A DNA stretch of 64,000 nt. It comes from Agapetus fuscipes. Its lineage: Eukaryota; Arthropoda; Insecta; Trichoptera; Glossosomatidae. Numbering within the stretch: the stretch's first letter is position 1; the number at the start of each line of letters is the position of its first letter. This document shows positions 20,914-32,455 of this stretch, piece by piece. Below the pieces are notes generated by a model. The model searched no databases, was not told the DNA's origin, and worked only from the letters and a program-made list of their open reading frames with translations. The position numbers were made by a program, and so were the translations under genes. The stretch covers positions 8,455,215 through 8,519,214 of the forward strand of contig OX637346.1 in NCBI GenBank assembly GCA_951799405.1, written 5' to 3'.

Positions 20914-23235
20914 CTAAGCATCATCAGAGTCCTAACTATTTCCAGACATACCTACTTGATTTAAATTAGCAAGGATGAACCCGATTATTCCAGATGTTGA
21001 ATCATAGTAATAACTGGATACACGTCAATACAGATCCATGACATTTAACACAAGCGTTTCAGCTACAGTTCCAATGCCCTTTGTGCCAATGATATCAGGT
21101 TGCATTCAGGAGACGAAGGGAATCTCCATATAATGCACCATATTCTGGTCATAAGATCTAAGGTTTAAGAATCCCCGTTTTTGGGGAATAGCTTCCGCAG
21201 TAGTGAACTTAATTTGACGAATGTATTTTTTTTTCACTTTTCAAAAAAAAATTTTTTTGCAAATCATTCACACTTATAGAATTTTTTATTTTTTTTAAAT
21301 AATGAATTATTCATTTAAAATATACTTTTTTTTACTTTGTAATTTTTAAACTATTTTTTAAATGCTGGTAGATCAATACTTCATTGACAACAATATAGGA
21401 CAACTTATATATTGTAATACAAGTACAATAATAATAAAATCTTGGATATGTTAACATTAATAGTTAAATTTCTGAGCTAAATGAAGTGTTGGGACAACTC
21501 CATGGTTGAGACCTTTTGAAAGTAATTTTCATCTGTCGTGAATAAAATGTCACAGATGAGCACATACATATTTATTTAATCCTCTTCTTCCAGAGTACCT
21601 ATTCAAAACTCATAAAATTCAGCAAAATAAATCTGACATTTAATAAAAGTAAATTCAAAATTTCTAAAGTTAGTGCACTCACTGAGTGAAAATTCATTTA
21701 AATTTAACTGTTTTTATAACATAGTTTTATGTTCACATTTTTTGAGCTTACAATGCCTAAGCGCTATCAGATTTTATCCGTCCGTCTTCAGAGGCTCATT
21801 CAAAAATACATTAAATATTTTTTCCAACCTTTGTCCAAGAATAGTGTTCTGGATAAATATTTTGAATTCCATGACGGACTCAAATCCTTCAGTATTTGTC
21901 TCAATATTATTCCGTGTCTTTACGTACCCTGGACTTGGCGTCATCTCTTGGAGCAGTATTATTTCAGCGGCTACGCATTACGCATATAAAAACACTTTCT
22001 CCTCTCGGCTTTCACAGATAAATACGTCACTTCCGGTGTCTGCAATGGAGCTCCCGTAATAAATGGTGGGTCCATCCGGGGAACCAAAATAGAACGAAGA
22101 AATGCTCTTAGGATAATATTATTGTATACAAAGGTAATTTAACTCCGTTTCAAGTGGCCATAACCAAACATAACAACGATGTAAATATTTTCTTTCGAAG
22201 CTGAAAGTGAAGATTTTCGAGAAGTCATTGAACTAAGCTTTGCAGTAAATCCGGTCGACTGCTCAGTTGGTAGTACTATGGTTCATTCCCCAATTCCCAA
22301 TAAGGGTGTCAGAAATGATTTTGCGTCTTGGTGGTTATGTCCAACGCAAAATCAAAGTGTTGACAAGGTTTACCTACTCATCTTTCCAAAGAATTGAGCT
22401 GAAGGCCGCTTTCTCCACAGGTAATGTTTTCGGGGACGACACAGTAGGAAGTGATGCTATGTACCGAAACAATGGTTCAATGTAAAATAAGCCCAGGCTT
22501 TCGTCAGTACTGCAGTTTCTGCAGTGTGAGGACATATCCCAATATTTTTCAATTTGGTGCCAATTCTAGAGCGCAAGTAATCAAATATTATCAATAAGGT
22601 CTCTTTAAGCAAACAAAAATGTAATATAATATGAGAAAGGGTGGAGATGTTTTTTTGGGTCCAGTACAAATGTTGGTGCGAAAAAGATTTGGCAGTAGCG
22701 TGAGTAAGATTTACTAATAATATTTCTCCATCAGCTGTTTGAATACAATTATGGTGGCCCAGAACAGCTTTAGTCAATACGCCTATGCGCAAGTCTGCAA
22801 CAGTGTTTGATGAGCGTGCCGTTGCAATGGCGTGGAACCGCTCACCCTTGTTTCGAGAGATTGTCGTCAGCAGTCACTTCAAAAGAGTATAAAAACCGAT
22901 CTATTCACAAATCTTTGAGGACGCCTTTGGAGTAAACAATGAAAAAAGTCAGATTCATCATTTAATTTCAGGGCATTTTTTTTACAATATCATCCAAGAA
23001 ATTCTCTGAATGTTATCTGTTGACGAATACCAAAAATAGAACCAAACGAGCTGATGGTGATGACATTGTAATGACCATAAAACAATACATAAATGAAATT
23101 AACCATGGTACACTGTCACATTTACTATGGTCCTCGTTACAGTCGGGGGCAGATACAGGCGCGGCCGAATCGACGGCCCAATCTTGCCACGCTTGGGTGG
23201 AAGGTCGTGGCCCGAGGTCCAGAAGAGCAACTATA
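20914..23235. other. Intron sequence without recognised gene
   Basis: AT-rich to 21670, then more mixed sequence to 23235. Short ORFs around 21673-22059 and 22457-22792 show no recognisable protein. Confidence 0.35.
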
Positions 23236-23347
23236 AAACGTTTACCAAAAAGCGGATCAAGACTAAAACAGCACCTCCAACCAGCGTTTTACTTTTTATA
23301 GATTCTTGGTGAAACGCTATGGTCGAATTTGTCGTTAAGTTTTATAC
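23236..23347. repeat. MITE B copy
   Basis: AAACGTTTACCAAAAAGCGG on the left, ACTAAAACAGCACCTCC in the middle, GAAACGCTATGGTCGAATTT then TTAAGTTTTATACTT on the right. Confidence 0.7.
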
Positions 23348-24132
23348 TTACGGTATGTGTTAAGCTTTTGTTTCAGTGAGTAAGTACCTATAACTGCCGA
23401 TAAGTATACGTATCTACATTCTACACGTGCAGTGCCATATGAACAATCGCAGAAAAGGTCGATGCGATTTTGGGGAGATTTCGGATGAGAAATGACCATG
23501 GTGACCCCAATCCGAATGGCTTTCACATCTGTACCTATGCCCTAGTGAAAAAATCTTTTTTGAATCCTGCGTAATAGTTTACCGAAACACAGCATCAATT
23601 CAATGGAAAATATATTATGGAACGATAAAATATACGTATGTATATATCACTAATAACATTATTATATTTTTTAATTAAATGTCATGGACTGCCGGAATAG
23701 AAGTATTATTTCAGGAATGTGCAATGGGTAGAGACAAATACGTTGCAGAATAGGATCAAATTTCAATTGAAATTATGGTACTCGTAGTTTGAAATTGATT
23801 GCACTTTTCGGATACTCCAAATAATTTTAATTAATAAATATTTCTAAATGGATTTTATTTCCTTCCCTTACGAGTGTGTGTTGATGAATCGGTTAAATTT
23901 TTTATTGACGCTGTTTCGTGACATTTCCATTCCAAGGACGCTTCAAAAGATTCGGTGAACGCAGATCGGTCTTGAGACGTCTCTTCAAGTGACTGATTTC
24001 GGCAATCTCTCGAACCACAGTCGGTAGTCGATTCTATTTCGGAGTAGACATTACTAAATTTACTTTATTTAATTCATATTACAAATTAAAATATTAATTA
24101 AGAGTTCTAACAATGACTTGAATTCAACCATA
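23348..24132. other. Intron sequence, nothing recognised
   Basis: AT-rich with a few mixed-composition tracts; no repeat family assigned. Confidence 0.4.
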
Positions 24133-24134
24133 TA

Positions 24135-24655
24135 CAGTGGAACCTCTCTTATAGAGCAAGAAAATAGTGAAAAAAATGCTCCCTCAACGAGCGAAATTTC
24201 GCATAACGAGCTTAGAGAAGGTGGATCGTATTTCACAGCAAGAAGTTATGAAGGAGAGTTAGTTAATGGAGGAAGAGGAAGTAGCAGAGCAACAATCTTT
24301 TGAAGCAATAAGAGAAATGCTCAAAGCATGGAAAACTGTTTTATCGTACATTAATTGATATCACTGTAATATTTTCACAAAATTTTAAAGAGTCGGCTTA
24401 AACAAATGGTTCTAGACAGCTTCTCAGTAAAAATACTTAATTATTTGTCATAAATTAATAAAAAATAAACTAGCTTGGATTTTTAAAATTTATTTATCCA
24501 GGTTGGTACGATCATTAACAATTTATAAGCACGTCATTTTATTTGAATAAACGTTAAGAAAAAAAAAACGGTGAAAAATTGTTTCGCTTAACGATTGTTT
24601 CACATAGCGAGCGAGACTCTGGAACGAATTATGCCCGTTATGAGAGGTTCCACTG
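24135..24655. mobile_element. Pogo/Tigger-like deletion derivative, TA target
   Basis: Starts CAGTGGAACCTCTCTTATAG and ends TATGAGAGGTTCCACTG, flanked by TA on both sides (24133-24134, 24656-24657). A CAGTGGAACCTC end with TA duplication is typical of pogo-type Tc1/mariner elements. Internal sub-terminal repeats (CATAACGAGC, CATAGCGAGC) are present. Most of the transposase is deleted. Confidence 0.85.
24266..24358 (+). pseudogene. Residual transposase C-terminus in the pogo-like element
   Basis: Thirty codons ending in TGA: an acidic start (MEEEEVAEQQSFEAIREML) then KAWKTVLSYIN. An acidic tail followed by a short amphipathic helix matches the way pogo/Tigger transposases end. Homology is inferred from context. 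Confidence 0.45.
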
Positions 24656-25152
24656 TATAACAATTTGAAATAGGATCTTTAAAACAATCACGAAATGTGA
24701 CTGTGAAAGAACCTTATTATTATTATTTAAAAATTAGAATGTTATCTATACAAAGCTTCTTTACAATAAACTTTTCGATTGTTACCTAGACTTAAAAAGA
24801 TAATTTGAGTAGGTACCTAGGAAGAGCTTTGACTTTGAATAAAATGCCTAAGATATATTTTATCAACAAAATGAGCAAAAGAATGCACAGCGATAAGTTT
24901 GAAGTGTCTTTTCAACTGGGAATTCATCAATATAACATTGGAGTGTGTCTTATCTTTTTGCAGCAAAATCTACAAATCAATGTCAACTCCTTGCTTGACT
25001 ACTTTCCCGCCAACCGCGCTGACAGCTCATCAATCCTATTCCTGGCGCCATTTCCGGTTCCTGACAAACTTCCTACAAAGTTACTTACCTATTTTGAATT
25101 TCATTTAAATAAGAATAAGAGAGGAGAGCAGAAAATATAAAACCAAAGGTGG

Positions 25153-25326
25153 TTCCTTGACTTATAGGTTGGTATGCGGCTGACCACCCATGCTGTAAAA
25201 ATGGTTCACTTTGCCAATGTCACCCCTATTTCGAAGTTGTACGTGTCTGCTTGTGAGAATGCATATAATGGGAATCCCTAATTTAAAGTTTTTTAGCAAC
25301 TTAGATCAGATTAGATCAGATTAGGT
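25153..25326 (+). repeat. Repeat A, internally deleted
   Basis: Full head (TTCCTTGACTTATAGG) and tail (TTAGATCAGATTAGATC), but about 75 bases from the middle are missing. Belongs to the 'GCGGCTGACC / CATGCTGTA' subfamily. Confidence 0.8.
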
Positions 25327-25401
25327 AGGTAATATTGATTTTTTTCAAAAATGAGATGTTATAAGCGAGAGAGTGTTTTCCTGCGCTATCACAAATTGAT
25401 T

Positions 25402-25649
25402 TCTATAATCTATAATCTAGGTTGCAAAGAGATATATTTTACATTCAAGCTCATATCAAATGCATGCTCACAAACACGTGTAAGTTCGCGCTTACAAATG
25501 CTGACTGTGTTCCTAAAAAATAAAATCCAAACCTTAAATGTACATACCTACCTACATTAAGCCCTGAAACTTTTGCCGACCTTCCCTGAAACAGAGGTGA
25601 CATTGGCAAAGTGAAACAATTTTTAGAGTATGGGTGGTCAGCCTCATAT
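25402..25649 (-). repeat. Repeat A, full copy, opposite to the neighbour at 25153
   Basis: Tail TCTATAATCTATAATCTAGG on the left, family blocks throughout; ends in the GGTCAGCCTCATA block. Confidence 0.8.
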
Positions 25650-27077
25650 TTGAATGCCGCCTTTGGCTTCATATGACCTTATTACCTACTTTGAGTCAAT
25701 GCATCTTGTGGGCAACCATATCTCAGCCACCGTTTCGCTATGGGTGGCCAAAATCTATGCACAGTTTATTTTTTTATATTCTTGCACAGGTACTTTTTAA
25801 ATTCATTTATATCCAGTTTTATTCTTATAACTGATTCGATATAACATGGAATTCAGCTTCAGGCTTATAAGTTAATTGTGTGTATACTTTTACGAATATT
25901 TTATACCTTTTAGGGATTATAATTTATCTAAAAAAAAAATCTTGAACCATGTAACAAAATATTTTTATACTCAGTTGAATCAAATTATGCAAATAGCCTA
26001 CATGTTGGTTATGAATAAAAATATTCATTATCATCATAGGTGTGTTATGTCAGAGCTACTTGAATAAATAAAACACCTAAGCGTGTACCGCATTCCGGCA
26101 AAAGTGGGCGTGTATACAATCGTTTCGTGTGTCACAAAACCGTAGAAAAAGTGTTTAGGACACGGATCCGTAAAGCCCAAATTCCTACGATCCGCCGCGT
26201 ACAGCCTTTTGACTACGACACAACATTTAGTTCACGATTCTGCCGCTAGGAGAGTAAAATCAGCTGGTCGGGTTCAGAACTCGGAAGGATATTGCGGTCC
26301 TCCCACGCGTTCGCTGCGCGCTCAAAATCCATACAGACAAGCAAAAAAAAAAACGTTTGTTTATACCTGACTTTTTAACCACGGTGTGAGATTCCTAGAA
26401 TTCCCATAGCACGCTTTTGATTTCTATGCAATCCTGGCAACATAACCTTGAAAGTATAATTCAATGTTTTTTGTTTTTGGTTTTAAATAACACTGAGAAA
26501 TTTTGTTCATGACATTGTGTGATGTTGTAATACTTTGCCGATATATTGTTGTGCCTGCGTTATTTTACGGTGTGTAAAGAAATTTTAGTAGTTCAGTGTT
26601 TTTTTTTGTTTTGTTTTGTGATATGTAAAGAAATTTTAAGTTCATAGTAATACAGTGGCATCGTATAAAAAAAGTACAAAAATTTGTATCAAATATAAGA
26701 GTTCATATTTTTTATAACAATCTGTGGGTAGTTATTATGTAATTTATTTTGAAAAAAATGTACGAGAGAACTACTTCTAGATGAATAATTTAAATTTGTG
26801 ATAAATATTGTAGTTTTTTTCTGTGTTCGATTGAAGTGAAATCTGCCCTTGAAAGAGACTCACACCTCGACTATACTTCAAAGGTAAAAAATAAATACAT
26901 ACATTAAAAAAGTAGAAACGTAGTAACATAGTACATGTACCTAAGTATTTTTTTATCTCTGAAGAATTTCATAACATCAAATGTTGACATTTTTTTTTAT
27001 CTAACCTCAATTCCATTGCAATCAGCTGTTTCTACCTGTTATGTAAAAATGTAGTAATTGGTATAGAATCCAAGGCG
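25650..27077. other. Intron sequence without recognised feature
   Basis: 26080-26400 is less AT-rich and may be unique regulatory sequence. The rest is AT-rich. Confidence 0.4.
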
Positions 27078-27363
27078 TCTATAATCTTAAGTGGCAAAGA
27101 TATATTAACATTCAAAACTCATATCAAATGTATGCCTACAAACAGACTCGTGTAAGTTCGCGCTTACGAATGCTGGATGTGAATTTACCTACTTACAAAT
27201 TCAAATCCAAACCTCCAATGAACATAAACCCTGCATCTTTGGCCGACCTTCCTGAAACAGGGATTAGGTACATTTGTACATTGGCAAAGTGATTAAATTT
27301 TTGCAGCATGGTTGTCAGCCTCTTAATAATAATAATAATTACCAACCAATAGGTCAAGGGAAG
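27078..27363 (-). repeat. Repeat A copy with short insertions
   Basis: Tail at left (TCTATAATCTTAAGTGGCAA), head at right (ACCAACCAATAGGTCAAGG). An AATAATAATAAT tract has grown inside the head. Confidence 0.75.
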
Positions 27364-27872
27364 TCTAATTCTCTAAAAAATCCCAGATACATACCGCGTT
27401 TAATTCTATTTGACTCAATTATCAGTATTTATAAATGACTTGATAAGACGTTGGTGATCTATCGGTGATGTAAGTACTTGAGGTACTTGAGTTTCTACTT
27501 TTGGAGCATTTAAGAACGTGTAATAATAAGAAAACCGCTGTACTGGAACATTCTGGTTCAATGATGGATACTATTTTTAGTAACTGCCCGAAAATTATTG
27601 GAATTTTTGGACCGCCCAAGGTTAACGCATCACACGCTTAATTTACCTGCTTTTTTGGAAGGAAAAAAGTGTCAGTGGATTATTATTGAAGAAAACTGAC
27701 TTCTTATAATATGAGGTGATGAATAATACTTAGGTATCTTATAGATTATAGTATAAGTTCCTAATAAAATTATTCTTTTGATAAAGGTGCACCGCACTTG
27801 GACATTCTTCCCTATTGCTTAGAAAGAACACGTTCTATCTGAGTATTCAAATTTTGACAGAAAAGTTCACTC

Positions 27873-27930
27873 GTATTCATAAACGGTGCTATGATTTCAT
27901 AGCAGATCTCATAGCATTGTTTGTGAATAC
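27873..27930. other. Imperfect 22-bp hairpin
   Basis: GTATTCATAAACGGTGCTAT and GCATTGTTTGTGAATAC pair with about three mismatches around a 14-base loop. Could be a tiny palindromic MITE; a small-RNA precursor is possible but unsupported. Confidence 0.6.
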
Positions 27931-28282
27931 GGATGACACCTGATTTTTTCCTTCCTTAAACGAGTTCTCTAGAATCAAAAGCGGAAATCTTTGATTTTTT
28001 CGAAGAAAAGAAAATTTATAAAAACAAAGGAAATAATTTTCTCATCACTCCCATACATTTATCTTATTATCAAAAATTCCTAGATTGACGCCTTTGATTT
28101 TATTCGACTCATATTATGTTTAAAGTATCATAATTATAAGCCCTATAGCAGGGATGACGAACCTTTTGCACGCGAATGAAGAGAAAAGAATAAAAGTTAT
28201 GAAATGAGGTTGAGAAATAATAAAAAAAAAAAAATATACATATATTTTTTAGGGTGGATTTATTAACACAGTGAAAGTCCAT

Positions 28283-28498
28283 TTTTAATTATTTAAAAAA
28301 TTCAAATGGAAACAAAGTTTTAATTCACTTATTTATTTCTTTTTTGCTCGAATATTTTCGCCTAAATTAGGCGAAAATATTTTCTTTTCTCGAATATTTT
28401 CGCCTAAATTAGGCGAAAATATTTTCTTTTCGAGCAAAAAAGAAATAAATAAGTGAATTAAAACTTTGTTTCCATTTGAATTTTTTAAATAATTAAAA
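28283..28498. repeat. Near-perfect 216-bp palindrome with duplicated core
   Basis: Outer arms of about 70 bases pair exactly apart from one base (ATTCAAATGGAAACAAAG on the left, its complement on the right). The core TTTTCGCCTAAATTAGGCGA, itself palindromic, is present twice. It lies inside the hAT-like element and abuts repeat A. Confidence 0.85.
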
Positions 28499-28503
28499 TA
28501 TAC

Positions 28504-28753
28504 ATAGGTTGGTATGCAGCTGACCACCCATGCTGTAAAAAAATATTCACTTTACCAATGTCACCCCTATTTCAGGGAAGAACGGCAAGAGTTGCATGGT
28601 ATATGTCCATTTGCGATTTGGGTTTTTATGTTTTAGGTTCACATGCGGCATGCGCAAGCGAAAACTTGTACGTGTCTGCTAGTGAGAATGCATAATTTAA
28701 TGTGAATCCCCAATGTAACATATCTTTGCAACTTAGATTAGATTAGAATAGAT
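28504..28753 (+). repeat. Repeat A copy nested in the hAT-like element
   Basis: Lacks the first ~12 head bases; tail ends ACTTAGATTAGATTAGAAT. It carries the CATGCTGTA / GGGTTTTTAT / GCTAGTGAGAATG variants of the second subfamily. Confidence 0.85.
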
Positions 28754-28899
28754 CATTTGTCAAACTGAAAACCGTGCCTACCCCCCCCCCCCCCTCCTCA
28801 ATATACCCCTCCGATGACGGAATCGGACGTTAATTACATTGAAAAACAACAAAAAAATGGCATTCAGGCTCAAAAAGGTTCACCGTTTCTGCCCTATAG

Positions 28900-29402
28900 A
28901 ATACTTGTTTGTAGGTATTGATAAATTTTATGTTGAGGATGATAAAAAAAATTGTGGATTCACATTATTCCCAGATGTGCGTCTTTTTTGCTAAGCCAAG
29001 GGTTGGAATATTATAACCACTTTTTTCATAAAAATCTTTGTCTGCTCTGGAAGGCAGCGAGCGACCGAGACAGAAATATGATTGATGACCTGTGTCCTAT
29101 CCCTTCAAAAGTCCAAAGGCCCATCTATATACTTGTGCTACCTATCAACAGTATCAACCATCCATAGAGTTCAACCTCAGCTATCGTAAGCTTTATATTC
29201 GTTGTTTCAACTTTAGCTTCAACGTACAAATGTACTGCCTAACAACTATTCATACTTTTCTACCTCACGTATCGTAACCTCCTAACTCATTGTTTTTCAA
29301 TTGTATTGCAATGGCTTGTTTATCTGTACTACCTTTCAAGAATTTTACAGTTTTCCTTACTAATTGCGAGCCTAATTTACGTCGTTTTTTTATATTCTTT
29401 AA
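28900..29402. other. Intron sequence, nothing recognised
   Basis: Short chance ORFs only. Confidence 0.4.
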
Positions 29403-29512
29403 TGTATAATCTTTAATCTAAATAGCAAAAATTTATTAACATTCAAAACTCATATCAAATGCATGCCCACAAACAGACGCGGGTAAAGTTCGCACTTACA
29501 AATACAGGATGA
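29403..29512 (-). repeat. Repeat A fragment (tail half)
   Basis: ATAATCTTTAATCTAAATAG tail and CATGCCCACAAACAGACGCG block; broken off at about 29512. Confidence 0.7.
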
Positions 29513-29639
29513 TATGAGGTCAAATTATCATCATCTGTAGGTTTACCTAAGTATCATTAAACATCTACAACTATCTATGATCTAAGTGGCCAAAAAAATA
29601 ATTAAATTCAAGATTCACGATTAATTAAGTTTTTTAATT

Positions 29640-29945
29640 TTATAATTTTATAATTTTATAATTTTTGGATGAATTAAAACAATACACTGTTTATTTTCAC
29701 TATAAAATTTATTTAAAAATATTAAAATCTTTAAACAAATTACGAACGCGTTTTCGACCTAGTAGGTCATCATCCTTTATTATAATGTCCTACTTGGTCG
29801 TCAATCGCTTCGACTTTCAAATTTTAAACATTCAAAATGTCTCGCCGCGAGAATCGAACCCGCATCTGCCGGGCGGAGTCGCCGAGCGACCCGGTGGCTT
29901 AGCCGATTACGCTAAACCGGCTGCTCGGCAGTGTGTGAAAATAAA
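29640..29945 (-). mobile_element. tRNA-derived SINE carrying the hairpin motif
   Basis: On the reverse strand a tRNA-like head comes first. It has an A box TAGCGTAATCGG (complement of 29903-29914) and a perfect B box GGTTCGATTC (complement of 29851-29860). The body then reads CGAAGCGATTGACGACCAAG and a hairpin block (complement of 29751-29776) with GATGATGACC, a loop, and GGTCGAAAAC. It ends AT-rich with repeated TATAAAATTATAAAATT. The layout is that of an RNA polymerase III retroposon. Confidence 0.75.
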
Positions 29946-30144
29946 ATCTATTTAAACAATACAAACCTCATATTTTATGTATAGAAACTGTAATTATATA
30001 GAGGCGCTATCCTATTTTTAAACAAATATTTTGTACATACAAAACTATGTACATAAATTAGAACATAGAGGCGCTAAACATTAACTTAATTCATAACAGT
30101 AAGTAAGTAAGAATATGTAAGACAATTTTCTCACCTCCCCGCAA

Positions 30145-30235
30145 GGCCGGCATGGGCTAGCGGTAGCGTCCATGTCTTTGATGCAGAAGGACCCGGGTTC
30201 GGGCCTGGGGATGAAATGTTTTTTTTTGTTTTTTT
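30145..30235 (+). mobile_element. tRNA-like SINE head
   Basis: GGGCTAGCGGTAGCGTCCAT serves as an A-box region, and GGGTTCGGGCC (30195-30205) as a B box, about 40 bases apart as in a tRNA gene. It is followed at once by a T-rich tract, which would terminate polymerase III. Pairing of the tRNA arms is imperfect, so this is a tRNA-derived repeat and not a working tRNA. Confidence 0.5.
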
Positions 30236-30418
30236 TTTTTTTTCTTTGTCCCTTTTTTTTAATAAATTTGAAAGGAATGCAATTCATCAATCTATTTTGC
30301 GTTCGCTAATAAATATTTAAAAAATATTTTAATTAATTTTTCTCATCAAATATTTTCAAATACGTACAAGCTTTTTGAGAGATATACTACCTCATGCCAA
30401 CATATGATTCAACAAAAG

Positions 30419-30616
30419 TTGCAAAGGTATTGTACATTTAAGATTCATATTACATGCATTCCTACAAGCAAGCACGATCGTGTTTACACTTGCTGCATGT
30501 GCACAAAAAACAAACCTCACACGAACCGCCCTACGCCCTTCCCGGAAGCCAGGGTGGCATTGGCAAAAGTGAACTAGGTGTATACAGCATGGAATTCAGT
30601 TTCATACCAATCTATC
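30419..30616 (-). repeat. Repeat A, third subfamily
   Basis: Diverged: CTTGCTGCATGTGCACAAAA, GCCCTTCCCGGAAGCC and GTGGCATTGGCAAAAGTGAA replace the usual blocks. It resembles the copy at 34235 more than the others. Confidence 0.65.
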
Positions 30617-30797
30617 AGATTTCCGATATATTTTTAATGGCATTCATACATCGATGTGCCTTCCTATATCGAATCGATATTTTCTAACAGTGTCGATTAA
30701 CTTATTCTGATAAAATCTATAACGATTTACGGTGCATGATAATCCCGATGAATGACAGATCATAGGGTGGGCAAATGAGAATATAGAAAGATTGATA

Positions 30798-30965
30798 TTT
30801 TTTTTATTTTATTTTTTTATTTTTTATTTAATATAAGACATTTTAAGTACATACATTACATTTTTCAAACTTATTTCTATTACATAATATTCATTTGTTT
30901 TATATGCTATACCTCACCAAAAAGAGTCAAAGCTCTTGTGTGTGGTGAGGGATTCACAATTAAAT
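30798..30965 (-). mobile_element. Retroposon 3' end with A-rich tail (reverse strand)
   Basis: Read in reverse, CTCACCACACACAAGAGCTT and a GTCAAAGCTC-type small hairpin lead to AAATAAAAAATAAAAAAATA. A hairpin then an A-rich tail fits a truncated LINE or SINE. Family unknown. Confidence 0.4.
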
Positions 30966-31209
30966 CAAGATTTGCATACACTATCGATGTATCTATAACA
31001 GTATGTACAACCGTTTACAATGCGGGATAATCCCTGTGTCTTTTAATTTTTGAATGGTAAGCTTCCGTAAATTTCATTTTATCAAAGCCTACAAAGTTTA
31101 TATGTATTTTCTTTTACAAAAACTGCATGTTTTTATTCTACATGTTTTTTTAATATTACGAATTTTAACGTGAGTAAACTATGCGCAATATACACATTCT
31201 CCAAATGTT

Positions 31210-31250
31210 AAGGGGTTGGGCTGCGTAGCAGCCAGGGGCATAGCCCCTAG
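31210..31250. other. Two adjacent GC-rich hairpins
   Basis: GGCTGCGTAGCAGCC (31217-31231) and GGGGCATAGCCCC (31234-31246) stand side by side in AT-rich DNA. Possibly the end of a decayed mobile element. Confidence 0.6.
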
Positions 31251-31337
31251 TCAGGTATGATTACAGTAAAAGATTTTTAATAAATTTAGTCAATAGGTAT
31301 AAATTAAAAAAAACATTCAGCAGAATAAGTTTTTTAA

Positions 31338-31410
31338 GTCTGCGTTTACGCTTGTTGTGTACCTACTCACAAAATAAAATCTCAAAAAAGCATAAACCTG
31401 CAACTCCTTT
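31338..31410 (-). repeat. Repeat A fragment
   Basis: GTTTACGCTTGTTGTGTACC and CATAAACCTGCAACTCC blocks only. Confidence 0.5.
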
Positions 31411-32028
31411 TTTTTGCATTTGATACGAGGGAAATTGTTTTTAAGTATTTTTTTATTCAGCTTTTAAATAAAGTTTTTGAATTGGAAAAAATTCACCACA
31501 ACATAGCAAGTTGAATATAAGAAGGCTTCGGCCAGTCCCGTATAGCTTGGCAAACAACGCCCTCCCAGCACCGCGGAGCGAAGCCACCTATGTAATCTTA
31601 CTTTGCAGGTTTAGTGTGTGTGTAGGGGAGTGTGTACAAGAGTTTCAAAGAGGCTCTTTCAACCCAATGACGTCACAAGAAGTTGAGAGGCCTAACTCGT
31701 ACAATTCACACAGCCTCCCTCCTCTAGTAGGTAAACAAACTTATCATTTTGCCAGCCCGAATTTTTTTGTATGACGATTTTGTGAGAGTTTTGCCCCCGT
31801 GCTCTTTGGAATATTGTGCTTACATAATAACATTTTTTTCAAGAGTCCCACTTGTACGCAGGAATAAAGTTTGCGCTTCGCATATTTTCAAGTTTCTTTT
31901 ATATTGCTTTAGAGCTGTCTGTACCTAAAAGTTTTTAGTTGTTGCTTTATCTCAAAGAATCGTGAGATGTAAATAAAGCTTATGAAAGTACAATTTTTCA
32001 AAGCAAAAAGTTGTATTGCCATCATCAC
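31411..32028. other. Intron sequence with one CRE palindrome
   Basis: 31511-31760 is of mixed composition and contains TGACGTCA at 31668-31675. No gene recognised. Confidence 0.35.
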
Positions 32029-32455
32029 TTTGACTTATAGGTTGGTATGAAGTATGAACTATGAAGCTGACCACCCATACTGTGAAAAATGGTTCACTTC
32101 GCCAATGTCAACCTTGTTTAAGGGAAGGTCGGTAAAAGTTGCGGGGCTTATGTTCATTTCAGGTTTGGATTTTAATTTGTAAGTACACATGCAGCATTAG
32201 TAAGCGCAAACTTACACGTGTCTGTTTGTGGGCATGCATTTAATATGAATTTTAAATGATTGTATGTTTTTTTTTTTTTTTTAAAAAACTAATTTCTGAT
32301 TAAAACATTGTTTTATTTTCACACAAGATATTGATTTATTTTAATTATAATTTACAAACGTATTCGACCTATATGGTCATCTTCAGGTACGATTACAAAC
32401 CTCAAATTTTAAATGTTAATATATCTTTGCAATTTCGATTATAGATCATCAGCTG
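32029..32455 (+). repeat. Repeat A, full copy split by a 146-bp insertion
   Basis: Head to 32258 and tail from 32405 are one copy of the 14275 subfamily. The join is marked by an 11-bp duplication, AATTTTAAATG, at 32248-32258 and 32405-32415. Confidence 0.85.
32259..32404 (-). mobile_element. Small retroposon with hairpin motif, inserted in repeat A
   Basis: On the reverse strand: a short leader, CCTGAAGATGACCATATAGG, then TCGAATACG, an AT-rich body with GTGAAAATAAAACAATG, and an A-run. The 11-bp target duplication and A-rich 3' end indicate target-primed retroposition. Its last third matches the end of the SINE at 29640. Confidence 0.75.

Larger units (their letters stand above)
28149..28891. 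mobile_element. hAT-like element with 8-bp target duplication CCCTATAG, hosting nested repeats
   Basis: The left end CAGGGATGACGAACCTTTTG and the right end (reverse complement CAGAAACGGTGAACCTTTTT) match at many positions. CCCTATAG flanks both sides (28141-28148 and 28892-28899). CAGGG-type ends with 8-bp duplications are typical of hAT elements. About 470 of the 743 bases are two other repeats (28283-28498 and 28504-28753). No transposase is seen. Confidence 0.8.

Noticed and set aside
22255..22300. tRNA-like stretch CTGCTCAGTTGGTAGTAC
   Set aside because: It resembles an A box but has no B box at the right distance and no cloverleaf; left unannotated.
22457..22792. 111-residue reverse-strand ORF
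   Set aside because: No recognisable domain, splice context or codon bias; likely chance or an old repeat.
27873..27930. microRNA precursor
   Set aside because: Stem of 22 bp with mismatches is short, and no conservation or expression evidence is visible; similar hairpins are common in MITEs.
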